From Pelomyxa schiedti (taxonomy: Eukaryota; Evosea; Pelobiontida; Pelomyxidae): a stretch of DNA of 64,000 nt. The translations under genes were made by a program, and so were the position numbers. The stretch is taken from assembly GCA_020536535.1 (NCBI GenBank), contig JAHLWZ010000790.1, positions 310,001-374,000 on the forward strand. Reading direction: 5' to 3'. The number at the start of each line of letters is the position of its first letter. Within the stretch, counting starts at the first letter, position 1. The notes under the pieces were generated by a model that had not been told where the DNA came from, did not search any database, and saw nothing but the letters and a program-made list of their open reading frames with translations. This document shows, in pieces, positions 21,443 through 35,400 of this stretch.

Positions 21443-22190
21443 ATGATTTCGTCTGCAGCCAGTGTGTTCACTCCGAGCCCTCCATCTACCATTATTTCGT
21501 TTGCTGTAAACCAGCACAGTCCCGGTGTTGTTGGTCGGCGAGCAAATGGCACTGCAGCAACCCCACAAGTCGACTTCACAGTTGGTAGGCCTTATGCACT
21601 AAAGGAAGGAAACGAACAACGGAAACAAATAAACATTGCTCTTCTTCGCGTAGTAGCCATTTCACTTGTAACACAGAGGACCGATGGGGCAAACTGCATA
21701 ACGTGAGAGCCAATGTTGGTACTTCCGTTTGGGAAGCAGTGCGGAACGCCGGTATTGAAATCGAAGGTCAGTATTTGAGGTCACATTTATATAGCATAGA
21801 CACATTTATTTTATTTATTCGTTTACAAATTAACGAACGTTTTACAGGGGCCTGTGAGGGTAGCTTGGCTTGTGGGATGTGAGTGCATTGTCCTTGTTAT
21901 TCCTATTTTTTTTTAACTGAACTGTTTGGCGTTACATTACATAACACTTCATTCACGTTCTAGGTGCCATGTTCACATTGATAAAGAACACGCTAAGAAA
22001 TTCCCACCACCAGTACAACAAGAAAAAGATACCTTAATGTTTGCTCCCAATAGATCAGCCACGTAGGGAATAGACCCAAGCCACACCACAATACTCACCA
22101 AAAACCAAAACCAGATCTCGTCTTTCTTGTGCCTTACTTATCAACCACGATTCATCCAGCATGCTCGTCAAGATACCTAACTCAAGTTGA
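21443..22190 (+). CDS. Adrenodoxin-type [2Fe-2S] ferredoxin, mitochondrial type
   Basis: Start ATG 21443 (MISSAASVFTPSPPS) gives a Ser/Thr-rich leader of about 40 residues with RR near its end, fitting a mitochondrial presequence. The mature part starts PQVDFTVEDRWGKLHNVRA, spanning a 94-base intron (21586-21679), then VGTSVWEAVRNAGIEIE. The cluster motif is split by introns: GACEGSLACGM joins CHVHIDKEHAKKFPPP, and RSAT joins SRLSCALLINHD. This gives the C-x5-C-x2-C...C ligand set, and the protein ends MLVKIPNSS. Without the last intron (about 22062-22112) the protein would stop at a TAG before the fourth Cys. Known role: single-electron carrier for Fe-S cluster assembly, fed by ferredoxin reductase. 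This implies a mitochondrion or derived organelle. Confidence 0.9.
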
Positions 22191-22362
22191 CCGTATCGAA
22201 GATACTAAAGGGGCAAAGTCAAGGAGAGACCACTATTATTCGGCGTAAAATAGGTTTTCTTTTTCGCCTTCGTGCCGGGCAATTCTGCCACCGGTTACAA
22301 CCAAAGGAAAAAACGAAAGTTAATCTGTTTTTTTTTTTTTTTTTAAAAACTGAAAAAGGCTG

Positions 22363-25300
22363 ATGGACGGCAGCAAGGCCGGATCTTTAACAGCGACAAA
22401 CGGCAACATAAGACCAACAAACGGATACCAGTCCAACACGTCCCAGCGGTTTACGACTACAACTCCCGACGGCCAGATCTTTCCATCGTCATCGCCGATG
22501 TCGCAACAGTCGCAACAACCACAGCAACAGCAACAAGTACCTGGTACTTTGCCTTCGTTCGCTGCAGGAAATAGCGCGATGCCTTGGACCTACCAGAGCG
22601 CCAACGCGCCGGGGGACCGGCGGCACGGCGGCCCGTGGCCCCCGGGAAGCCAGCAGCAGTACGGTGGTGGCCGAGGGAGCAGGCAGCCATTCAGGGGACC
22701 GCCGCGTGAACCAGGGGGAAGCCGCAGCAGAAGGGAACCCATGGATAGGAGGGACAGGGACCGTGACCGAGCGCGAGACAGAGAGGCCGATAGGAACCGG
22801 GATCGCGACAGAGACCGAGAGCGCGAGAGGGAAAGGGACAGAGAAAGGGAACAGAAAAACAAAACCAAGGACAGCCACGACGACTCTAGGATGGCCGATA
22901 AGGGAATGCAAGCAACCAACCAGAGCGGCAACAGGCACCGGGAAGATGAAAACACCACTGGTGGACGAGACTGGCGGCCGGAAAGCGATTCTCAGCAAAG
23001 GCAGCAAAGACCCAAAGATAGAGACTGGAAAAGAGACTCGGACAGACATAACGAAAGTAACAGGACGAGAGAAAGGGATGGGGATGTAGACACCTCTAAT
23101 TTTCCAAGAGGTGGTTCTAGCAGGTGGCACTTTGTATCGTGATTATTTCCACCAATCAATATTTTTCTTCTAGGGAGCCCTATTCTTCTGGTGGAAGTTT
23201 CCCAAGCAATTATAATTCCAAGCAAGAAAGGCACTTTCCAGAAAATGAACCACACAGTGCCAATTTTCCACCAAGTCAACATTTTCAGCTGTACTCTCAG
23301 TCTGGACACAGTCAGCCTAAAACTCCTTTCAATCCAGACATTCACACTTCTATCAATACTTCTACAGAAATACTCTCTGGGCCTCTACAAAGCCAAAGAG
23401 CCACGGATGGCATTCCTAGTACTCAGAATGCACCAAGCCAGAGTGAAAGCGGGAACAATATGGCTCTGAGACAGCATACAGATTCTTTGAAACAACCACC
23501 TGTGTCTCTAAATTATGTACTGCCCCCTGCTCCTCCTATTGAAGATTTCTCGGAGGGAAATGCAATGGATGAAGATGAGGCTAGGGAAAAGCAATCCTCA
23601 GCAATACCAAATTCCTACAATCAAGCGGAAGTGTATGCTACTAAACCCTAAAAATATATATTCGCATGAAAAAAAATCCCAATTGCTTCAGAAGCAAGGG
23701 TCTTGTACCCTCTGGAATCCCGAGTACGTTGTGGCCTGGTTTACAAGATTCACATCAACAACAAAGAACTGCGGTTGTGCCAGTGGTGATGGGGTCTTCC
23801 TTTCTCCAGGAAGGGAAACAAGCCAACTCAGCCAGTTTGACTTCGACTTCTGGTTCCAAGGCACAGTCGTCTACCACACGTGATGGTTCACTTACTGAGT
23901 ACTCTTACATTTCCTCTGGTATTTTCGTTCCTGTGTTTGGCGCGCCTGACATAGAAGCAGCAAACTTGGCTTCAACTAACAAGCTTGTAACGACGAGTTC
24001 CAACACTTACCCTGCACCAACTGTTGTGAGTGCCGACTTTTATGAACCACAACATATCACCAATATTCAATTAACACAGGCACTGCAATCTGGGCCAATG
24101 CAAGGCGTTCAATCACAAGTGTTTTCAAACACTCAAGCTGAAACACAGAAAGTGCTACCTGACTCTCGATATACTCCACATTCCCATGCGCAGTATCCTG
24201 TATCTACAATGGGGATGAATATGTCTATACCTCACAGTGATACAACTCTTGGGCCCAGCTCTAACAATGGTAATTACGCAGTCAATCACTTTATGTCCAC
24301 TCTGGATGAAAGCTTGTACACAAATTATAACTTCACAGCGCTTTTTATACTCCTTACCTTCCCTCATCTATCCTTGCTGTCTGGCAAGCTTGGCTAATAA
24401 TACTAAATGCTATGAAAGGTGATATGCCATCAAATAAGAACAATGACAAGCCCAGTGATTTAACATGTACACACTCGGAGGTTTCTGACATCAACCCTAT
24501 TGGTTCGAACCCGAATCTTGGAAACACTTCTGTGAAGGGACAGGACTACCGATTTCCAGAAAATACTGGGGTAGAACAGTCAAACCACAGTCGGAGCTGG
24601 GACAACAAAGCTGATTCTTCAAAACCCGGTAACTGGGCTGAGGAGAGGATTCCGTCTCAGGCATCTGCCCATGCTACCCGTTCCGCTCATACACGTGGCA
24701 CTCATCAGCATCGGACACATTCATATGTGCACTCGCGTTCATCTCGGGCGCATATCAAGCCGCACTGGAGGCATTCAAATACTTCACCTCCAAATGTCAC
24801 CTCGTGCAGTGTCCACAATATCCAACTAGAGGAGTTTATAAAGTGCTCCAAATGTGCTGTACTAATGTGTCCGTCATGCAATAAAAAGGTTTTTATTCCT
24901 GAAAACCAAACATTATCTCAGACATAAAAGATGTGCCCTGCATGTACAAAAGACTATGGGAGCCCCCACCAAGACCTGAAAAGCAAGGAATCTCCACAAC
25001 ACAGAACCGGGCCGCAACATAATAGACCCATACCACCAAGTATTCCCTTTCCCCCAACGCAGACGGTCCAGCCACCATTCCAAGTCTCTACCCCACCAGT
25101 TGTTCCTGTTCCACAAGTACCGGCAACTCCAGTACCACATAAAGTTCCTTCTGTCAATGTGCCATCTAGTTCTGAATCTACTAGCAAATCCACCCAAAGC
25201 ATCTCACATGCAGATACACCACCAAACAGCCCCATGTCACCCCACAGCGCGGAAGCTGGCCGTTCGGCCCACGGGGAATTGGGTTCTGTCCCAGTACATA

Positions 25301-28300
25301 CTACTTCATGTACCACTATCACAAGTAGCAAGGGAGAGGAGTCCATGCTAAGTTCCTCTTCACGACCCGTCAGCAGTCAGAACTTAAGAAAGTCAAGTTT
25401 CCCGGAAAGTCAAAATACCTCCGGGGACAAACAGCTAACCACTGCAGGCGCCATTAACACCAATGTAACAAATTCTGGTGCTGATACTGTGAAAATACTT
25501 GGAAGGAAGAGTTCAAGCAGAGGTAGGACTAGAAGTAGAACAAGAAGTAGATCCAGAAGCAGAACCAGAGGAAGAAGTGCAAGCAAAAACATCCCCTCTT
25601 CCAGTAAGGGGCATAGAAGTAAAAGCAGGACAAGAAGCAGAGGGAGAAGTAGAGAAAGAGGCAAATTGAGTCGGAGAAGCAGAACCAGGAGTAGAAGCAA
25701 AAGTAACAATACCCATGGCAACAATGCAACCAAGAACAGGAGCAAAAGCAAAAGCAGTCGAAGTCGAAGTAGGACCAGGAGCAAAAGTAGAAGCAAGAGA
25801 GGGACAAATGGAAAGACCCAGGCAGAAAGTGGCAAAGTATCCAAGTTACCGCCTGACGTACCTGTAACAGGTGATGCTATCACAATTTCTTCAGACAATT
25901 CCATTCGTGGGTCCAAACCTGGGAGGAGGGAGCCAAACACTGTCAATGAAGATCTGGAAGACCAAGCTGTTAAATTCGGCGAACAGATGTTTGGTACTAA
26001 AGTCCTAAGTTCTCCATCCGCTCCATTGCAGACAATGGAGGAAGAGAATGCCTCAATGGTTTCTGTTTATCAACCAAATAGCTCTCCTATCACTGCTACT
26101 GCAGAACCTATTTCTCCATCCCCATCACCCTCCCCTCATTCACTCATCCCTCTTCCAGCAACTCTCAATGCAATGCCCCACCCACAGTTAGCAAGTCAAC
26201 CTCAACTACAATCCCAGTTCCCAGTCAAACTGTCACAAATCCCACCAGTACCTTTGCCAACAGCAACTCCAGTACCGCAGGCCCAGATAAACTCTCAGAC
26301 TCACATCCACTCGACACAAATACCGTCACAGTGTCCTGCAATGACAGAATTTCAAGCAATATCCATGTCTCCGCCACCAATATATCTGTACTTATATGTA
26401 TCTCGATCAGTGGATCCGGAGCCACCACATACTGTACGGGCTACACTTGGACAAAGTACTCTCACAGGCTTCCTGCTTGCTTTATCTTTTCTGACTGTTG
26501 CCCACAGATCTTGGACTGACACCTCCCCTGAGCGAAAGGTTACACTTCACACCAACTATATCTAGTGCAACAGTCTCGGTGTCTCCCCGAAAGTGCCCCA
26601 ACGTGACCGAGTTGGGTAACACAACAGTGCTATCAACAACCGGGCTTCCGTCTGTTGTTCCTTCTGCAGTACTGGTGCCAGTTACTCCTAAAGTCGCTCC
26701 TGGCATTCCAATTACTTCACCACATATGGATGATGCTTTAAACCACCCTCCCTCTGTCCATCCGTTGCTGCCACCAGCAAACACTAATGGTATCTCAGTA
26801 CTATGTACAGTAGTTCAATATTTATTTCTATTGGCACAGATGTTCAAGATCCACAGCAGAGTGCTCCAAAAAAAAGGCGCATAGAGACCACTCTATCGGC
26901 TGTTAGAAACCCAGTGGAATGCAGTGCTGAGAGTAGCATAGCACTGGGTTCATCATCCAGTAGCTCGGTTGTTGCCACTCAACCACTTCCATCCCTACAA
27001 GTTATTCCCCAGGCTATATCTGGTGCTCTGCCACCATGTGCTACCTCTTTCCCCCAGCAGTCAACAACAGTCAATCAGACCGCGAATAGAAAAAGATCAC
27101 GTTCCAGGGGAAAGGTGAGACCGTCAACTAGAACATCCCGGAGAACCAGAAATAAATACAGCTCAAGCAGAAGTCGGACAAGAAGTCGAAGTAGCAGCTG
27201 GCACCACAGCCATAGCAGAAGCAGAAGTAGGAGCAGGAGTAAGAGTTCCCACCATAGAACAAAAGCAAAAAATTACAGCCGTAGTCCAAGTCCACGTTCT
27301 GGTAGAGCTACTAATGCTCGACCTGGAAGAATGAACAGAAACGAAAGACGGGGCACACACACCAGCTCAGTGAGGTTGTTCATAATTTAAAGATCCATTC
27401 AATCAAACTCACTTCAAATAGTAACTCCCATATGGACACTAAAAATCCAGACCAGTCAACCCGAAACACACAATACGGCCCATTGCCAGGCTTCCAATTT
27501 AGTCAGATACCACCTCAAAATCAGCCTAGAGCGATCCCCTCACAACCCCCACAGTTTCCAGGTAATTTTTCGGGGCAGCAACCACTTCCAGCTCCACAAG
27601 TATATTCCCTACACCCAGCACCTCAACAGGCACAACTGATGCCTGCAACTCAACCACAGTCTCAACAATTGCAGGCATACCCGCAAGCGCAACAAATGCT
27701 CCTGTCACAACCCCAACTGCCGGCACAGCCACACCAGCAACCACAACCGCAACCTCCGTCACATCTGCAGCCCCAATTGTCACTGCTGTCGCAACAAAAT
27801 ACACAATCTCAAGCACTGACACTAACCCCATCACTTCGATCGCAACCACAACCACAACCGCTACAGCAGCAGCAACCGCAAAATCAACCGCTGTCACTAC
27901 CACATTCAACACTACCGCCTCAGCCTCCAACACAAACACCAGCACAGCCACAACAAGCACAACCTCAAACTCAACCGCAATCACAACCACCACCACAACT
28001 ACAGCCGCAGCCACAACCGCAACTGAAACAAGAACTGCAAGTGCAACAAGAACACGAGCAAAAACAAAAGCAACAGAAAGACCAGCAACAACTTACAGTA
28101 CAGCATACCCCCCAAACAGATCAGGTGCAAGCCCAAACCCAACCAAAATCGACAGTGTTCTCCCCTTTTCAGCTGACCCAGCCGCAAACCCAACCACCAG
28201 CAACCCCCACTGCACAGATTTCATCTCAAGTAAACCAAGTACCAGCAGTGTCACCACTTCGAGCACAATCTACCCTAACACAATCCCTTGCGCCCTCAGA

Positions 28301-29147
28301 AACCAGTGTGAGCCAGCAAGATACACAACCCCAAGTTATTGGCCAAGCGCCAGAGCACACGCCACAGGAAAAGCCAAACCCACACCGTTACATCAGTACT
28401 TCCGTCACCAGTCGAAAACCCTCTTCTCCTTTGTATTCATCCTTATCTTGTGATTTCTATACCTTAACTGATCACCTAGAGTTTCCAGTACTCCAGATGG
28501 ACGACGTGCTGAGCGCAACATAATAATAACAAAGACTACTGAAAACCGGTGTGCTATGCTATGCTTTTGTTATCACCTCCTATTCACGTAATCCCAGTAC
28601 TTCTCCACTTCTTGATAACGAGCGCTATGACATGCCTGTTGATAGGCGCCGAGCTCCGGTAAGAGTGTCAACACGTTCTTTACATCTTGTAACAGTAATA
28701 CAGGGAGAATACAGTGACCAGGGAATGCGTTGGAGTGCACAGCAACCATTCAGGCATAACGCAAATCAGTGGCAACAACAACAAACGGTTAACGTCCAAC
28801 AACCACAAGAATACAACAATGGTTGGGTGTCACACGTTCCCGTACAGCACCAGTCACAGGCCCCACGTAACCAGCAGTGGCACAAACGCACCAAGTCACT
28901 GCACAACGCACACAGCGTACAGCAACAAGACCAGGACTACACTGAGGCCCAGTACTTCGTCCCCCACCCGTACAACAGCGAAGTCTACTACGAAGACCAG
29001 CAACCCCAACAGCAACAACCACCCAACACCTACAGCTCCAACCACAACAGTCACACCCACAGCAGCAACACCAACAATAATACCGGAGCGGGAGGCCGTA
29101 GGCGGTTCACACCCAACCAAGGGCACCCAAGGGGCAACAGGAGGTGA
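22363..29147 (+). CDS. Very large RS/Q-rich protein with B-box-like zinc cluster
   Basis: ATG 22363 (MDGSKAGSLTATNG). The N-terminus has Arg-Asp/Arg-Glu repeats (about 22730-22860). Long low-complexity exons follow, joined by short introns (e.g. 23114-23173, 27368-27420). A Cys cluster at about 24815-24960 reads CSVHNIQLEEFIKCSKC, then CPSCNKK joined to CPACTKDYG; the spacing is like a B-box with Cys replacing the last two His. RS-repeat regions lie at about 25500-25800 and 27090-27310, an NLS-like KKRR at about 26870, and a Gln/Pro-rich region at about 27430-28330. It ends RRRFTPNQGHPRGNRR. RS domains usually mark nuclear pre-mRNA-processing proteins, so a splicing or nuclear-speckle scaffold is likely. 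One gene is favoured because intron joins keep the frame open, but two adjacent genes cannot be excluded. The join near 24270-24400 is unresolved. Confidence 0.65.
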
Positions 29148-29481
29148 AGCAAATGAACGACGCAAGCCCGGTACCAATCGCTCTTTTGGTTGCTCTGCCT
29201 GTACTATCATATCAAAGCGTGGTGGATTTTCTCTCAATGAGAAATAAAAAAATACAAAAATCAAGATACAAACCCAAATTTGTTTTGGGCGGAAAATGGA
29301 TCGTCAAACGCACTAATTTACGGAACAAACAAGCAGAGAAACGGACTAAAACCGTATTCGCCCACGTTGAACAGTAATCTCCAGAACAAAAAGAAGCGTG
29401 GAGCAGACCAGTGCTACGACGAAACAAAAACGGTGTAGAGTAACAACCACAAAGGGTGACCTTTTAGTGAATTTAGCCTTC
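29148..29481 (+). other. Intergenic region before the TIG receptor kinase
   Basis: These 334 bases hold the 3' flank of the RS/Q-rich gene and the upstream region of the kinase. Short plus and minus frames cross it without recognisable domains. A-rich runs lie at 29245-29265. I see no defined regulatory element. Confidence 0.4.
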
Positions 29482-32400
29482 ATGAGGCAATCTCTGTTAA
29501 TCTTAGGTCAGTTAATTCCTCCCCTCTTGCCATTTCTCAGGGTGCTGACACAAAAAAGTGGTGGCGATATGGTCACTTGGATGCGAGGGCGGTGGGATCA
29601 TCTACTCTTCGACAGCAGCATCGACTTATGGGACAGAGGAAACCACTATCACGGGGCAGTCACTTTTGCCGCCCAGTGGATGGACTAGCAGGGGTGTTTC
29701 AATCAACATGCTGCCGTGCTCAATTCGCTCGTGGAACAACACTGTAATTATTTGCGTGGCTCCGGCGGGCGTAGGTGCCAACTTACCCTTGTTGGTCACT
29801 TACAATGGGAATAACTTGGTGGCCCCTCAGTCTAATTTCTCCTACAGACGTAAGATTATGTCTTGGGCTTTTTTTTTTTCTTTTCTTTCTATTCCCTTCC
29901 TCTCGCACTATTCTCTTCGTTATGTGTTGTCTCTTCTTTTTCTTCTTATTCAAATTGTACTGATTCAGTTTTAATGGGTTTTTCCTCAGCACCCATCATA
30001 TGGGAAGCTTCTAGTGCACCCACAAGTGGAGGTTCGGTTTATATCTGGGGATCGAATATCGGCTCTGAGTCAACATCAGTTCTAGTTCTCATAAATGGGA
30101 AAGAGTGCACAGGTGCAACCGTGGTTGATTACTCTACTATTACTTGTAAGGCACCAGAGGGCACTGGCCGCGGACTCCCAATTACTGTAGAGGTACCAAA
30201 AGCTTCAGTTTATAGCCAAACTACCACCACTTATGCATTTTGGTATGAAGGTGAGCAGAAATGCAAAGCCTTTTAATGCTTCTTACATTGCACAACATAG
30301 CACCAACTCTGGAATACACTAGTTCTGCACCAACACATGGATATTCACCTATTGTTATTTATGGGACCAATTTTGGTTCTGGTGCCGACGGTCTTGTTGT
30401 AACAATTCAAGGTCAACTGTGCACCTCACCTATTGCTTACCACACCAAAATAACATGCTATCCACCTCCTGGTGCTGGTCGCTGCTTAACTTTGTCTATT
30501 GATGTAAATGGACAGGGCTGCTCCCGTGCATGCTTCTTCTATTATGATGGTATGTAGACACAGATCCAAAAAAGCAAGTAACATGCAACAGCACCATTGA
30601 TTTGGTCCAATGATCCTCCACCTACCAGTGGTGGGCCCACTACCATTTATGGGCAAAACTTAGGCACCACCAATACTTCTGTACAAGTGTATATGGGGGA
30701 TTACTTCTGTGAGAGTCCTGTGGTAAACAGAAATGGGACAGAAATTCGGTGCATTGCCCCACCAGGCACTGGTAGACTTGGCTGGGTTTTTGTAATGGTG
30801 CCAAGCGATGAGAACTATATCCAATACGCATCAAACTGGATTTTTACTTATCAAGGTACACAAATTGCAAGATTTTCTTGTGTTCATTTTATGGTTTCTT
30901 AGCACCTACCATTGACAATATCACCTCTGCTGATACTGATGGGAAAGAAAGTTTCCGGATTTATGGAACCAACTTTGGGGCAAAAGGGAGCTATGTGGAC
31001 GTTGCAATATCTGGCCAATGGTGCAGACTTGCATCTGTGATAGTTGACGACACAGTCATAGAAGCTTGGCCACCAGCAGGTTGTGGATCGGACTTGTGGT
31101 TATACGTCAATATTCCCTCCACTATTGAGGGATACAGCCAAGGCATCAGTCATTTTTTTGATTACAATCGTATTTCTTCTATCCATCCAAACTTTTTACC
31201 AAGAAAAACCTCCAGCACCATCGATTTCTGCTGTAACTGAAGCTTCAACAAATGGTCATGAAATAACCAACATCACTGGGAAAAATTTATGTGCATCATC
31301 CAGACTTGTCTCTGTAACAATTGGAGGTCATTCTTGTGTAGATGTTGTAGCTGTGAGCCATTATCTGGTTCGATGTTATCCTTTCCCTGGTGTAAGTGGA
31401 CCTCATGAGCTTATTTTAAGTGCGAGTGGCCAACTTGGTTACGCCAATTTTTCCTTTCAAGGTATCCCTTCTTGTTTTTCCTTCCTTAGCCAATATAATA
31501 TAAAAAGCCCCTGCAATTATCTCCGCAGTTGGTTACCAGGGGTCAAGTTACACAGGGATTATTAATGGTGTAAATTTTGGCCCAGAGGATACTATTGCCA
31601 AGGTAAAAGTGGGTGGTCTAGACTGCATCAATGCCACAGTTACAATTGCTCATACTCAAATAATGTGTTTCCTGCCACCTGGTGAGGGTGATCATGTTAC
31701 AGTAGAAGTTTTCGTCTCTGATGGGGTGCATGGATCTACCACCTCAGCCGATGTTTTTGAATATAATGGTCCCTTTCCCCTTTCCTTTCTGAAACTCAAA
31801 CCCAAACAAGGGATGGCAATAATTTCAGCCTCAACTGTTGACGCAACACTTTATCAATCTACCTCTGTTTTGGGAACAAATTTCAATTTCATTGGGGCAA
31901 TATCTGTGGTCATTGATGGATACATTGCCTGTAATAATGCAACACTTGTGAACTCAACAGTTGTAACATGCACTCCAAGCATTGGTTATGGCAAGAACCT
32001 TCCCATTTGTATAACAATTGGATCTCATCTAGCTTGTGCTTCTGTTTTTTCCTATGCATGTAAGCTCATTTTTTTCCAAAGTTAAACCCCTAATTGCCTT
32101 GGAGCACCCAAGATATATGGTGTTGTTGGATGCAACACAACTGGAGGTTGTAACTTCGTACTTCTCTGTTGCTAACTTGTTTTAGGCAAGATAAACATAA
32201 CTGGGAAAAACTTTGGCCCCAGTGCCAAAGTTCTTGTAAATGGAATTGAGTGTAACGAGACTAGAGTAGAGGCCAGTACTTTCATTACTTGTGTTGCCCC
32301 ACCTGGTTCAGGCAGAGTTCCTCTTGTGGTTATCACACCTATTTCGGACTTTCATTCGCAATCTGTGGCATCGTACATGTGCTACAACAGTACTCCTCTT

Positions 32401-35400
32401 ACTTCATTTTCTCACTAATGAAATTCAACAGAACCTATCCTCCTAGAAGCTACTAGTGTAGCTACAGACGGCAGAGAGGCAACTTTTATTACAGGTTCCA
32501 ATTTTGGTGTCAATGGAACTGTGGATGTCACAATAAGTGGCGTTGCCTGCAAAGAAGCGAAGATTACCGTTCCTCACACGCAAATCTCTTGTATCCCACC
32601 TCCTGGTGTTGGGACTTGGAAGCTTCTCAATGTATCTACATCTTCTATTTGCTCGAGTTCAGCAGCAGCAGCCATCTTCTTCTATTCATGTTATTCCTGA
32701 TTCCTGGCTTAGTTGCATCACTTATACAAGCAAATAGGCCCAGTAATAATATCTGCCACTAACTACGGAGACTTTATTGTCATCACTGGGCTTAATTTTG
32801 GCCCCTTTGGCACAGATGTAACAATCACAATTTACAAAGGATTATGCTTCAACGGGACCATAGAAACACCACATACCAGAGTGAGGTGCATCCCGGACAC
32901 TGTCCCTGAAGATAGAACATCTCTTACTGTAAGGGTAGCTGATCCTATAACATTAAATTTTTGTGAAGTCTCAAAAGTTGTTATTTTCCAAGGTTAGTGA
33001 GGGTTTATTTGTTGTCACTCTTTTATACCCTTTCAGGGCCCCTCATACAGAGCACTTCAACGCCACCGACAGACTGCAACAACAGCTGGCTTGTTATTAA
33101 TGGGGAAAACTTTGGACCAAACACTACTCAAGTAGAAGTGTACATAGCAGAATATTCTTGCATGGATGCTTCCATTCTCGAACCCTACAAACGAATCAAG
33201 TGCAGGCCACCATGTGGTGCTGGTTCTGAACTACCTCTTGAAGTCCGTATAAATGCTGATGGTTCCCACACCTATTCCGTGCGTGCCAATTTCAGCTATG
33301 ACAGTATGCAGGCTCATTTTCTAATTGTACTAAGTTTTTCTAGGTCCGACTGTATTTGATGCAACACCTGTTCCGACTTCTGGTGGCTGGACAATAATTA
33401 CTGGAGAAAATTTTGGTCCGATTAATTCCACCGTTTCCGTGTGGATTGGTGGAAGAACGTGCTTAAATGCCGAAGTAGTTGTAAATCATACTCATATCCG
33501 TTGCCTTGTCCCAGCTGGAACAGGAGCTAATAGTACCGTTTTCGTCACAGCGTTAAGCTTCAACACTGGGAGACCCACTACTGGGAAAAATACCTCTGTT
33601 TTTTCTTATCTAGGTAGTCGCTAGCAACGCAATGGTCTTACTCACATAGGATAGCACCACAGATTACTTCTGCAACTTCTGTCAACACAGATAACACGCA
33701 CGCTGTAAGTACAATAAGTGGAAGCAATTTTGGACCTATTGGAACTGAGGTGAGGGTAAAAATTGCAGATCAGCCTTGTACAAATGCAATTGTTCTTAAT
33801 CATACTACTATTACCTGTGTTCCCCCACCAGGGGTGGGTGTCTCCCTTCCAGTCCAAGTTATCATTATAAGTACCACTGGGGGTGATTCCTCTTTCAATT
33901 CCAGCAATGTTTTTTCCTATAACAGTAGATCCCTCAAGCACATATTTCCTCACTTATACCATGCCCAGTTCCCACCCTGAGCCAGGCAACATCAATAAAT
34001 ACATATGATCTCGCTGCGACTATCATTACAGGCACTAATTTTGGGCCAGCCTCCCTCAGCCATGTAGAAGTATGGGTGGGTTCCCAAATTTGTGCCGCTG
34101 CAAGTATTATACAAGACCACACCAAGATAGCTTGCTACCCCCCAGCTGGAACGGGGAAACAAATCAACGTTACTCTTAGCATATCACGAGTCGGAAGTGG
34201 CAAGCCTGTCACTGTCAACAAAGCAATTTTTTCCTACACTGGTAAAAATTTGTCAAGGGATTACAGGATCATCTAATACCATTTAAGCACCCCAAATTAT
34301 GCTTGTTACTAGTACAACCACAGCTGTTTCTGGGAACATTACAATTTATGGGACCAACTTTGGACCTTCAGCAGCAAATGGGGGAGTATATGTCGAGATA
34401 AAAGGATCAGAATGCACATCACCTGTCATGAAAGTCCCCCACTTTCAAATTGAATGCACACCTCCCCCGGGTGCTGGTGGTAATCTCCCTGTGATTGTTT
34501 ATGTGCCAGGAAAGTCCGTCACCAACCCTGTCCCGCAGTTGGCCTATGGCTCTTTCTCCTATTCAGGTTCTCCCCTCATATGTTTGACAAGCAATAACGC
34601 AGCACAGCACCAGAAATTTTTCTTGTTACTGAGGCTGCGACCAGTGGTGAAGAGTCCATATCTATTACAGTTTCACTCCCTTTACCTATATATCTTATGG
34701 CTTATCTATCTTAGGGAGCAAACTTCGGCCCAAATGGCACGGATGCTACTGTTACTATTGACGGGGTTATCTGCTCCGACGTGAAAGTGAAAAATCATAC
34801 AATTATTGAGTGCCTCCCTCCACCAGGTTATGGTCAAGGGCACCGTTTGGTTGTGCATATTCCAGCTGATGAAAGCTTCTCTCAATCTGCTCAGTATCTA
34901 AACTTTATTTACCAAGGTTCTCTTGTCAGTGTGCCATTTTTTCAGCTGACTTGAATACAGCTCCCCAAGTTTTTACAGCCACACCTTCAAATACAGAAGG
35001 AGGATACATCACAACCATCAAAGGAAAAAATTTTGGTGATAGCACCCAAGTTAATATCTCTGTAACCATCAGCTTATGTAATGTGCCTATGGCCTGCACA
35101 AATGCCACAACTACAATACCTCATAAAGAAATAACCTGTTTCTCCCCCCCGGGGACTGGGACTTCAAACCTTGTAAGTGTATGGGTTCCAGCAGGAACTT
35201 CCCAAGTTGGATCTAGCTTTGTGTTTGACTATAATCGTAAGTATTCTTCTCATTTCTTTTCTCATTTTAAACTCTATAGCCCCGGAGATAACGGATGTCC
35301 CACTGTGTTCCACATCTATCAGTTCAGTATTCCTATCGGTTTTTTCCTTTCCCATAAACCCAACACATGAATTAACTAACCTAAAAAAGGGAAAAAACTT

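Noticed and set aside
24502-24520. GGTTCGAACCC resembling a tRNA T-loop
   Set aside because: The arm pairs poorly, no A box, anticodon arm or acceptor stem fits around it, and it lies in an open coding exon of the RS/Q-rich gene.
27526-28014. Minus-strand Val/Ala-rich frame
   Set aside because: Antisense of the CAA/CCA Gln-Pro repeat of the RS/Q-rich gene; no domain or start context.
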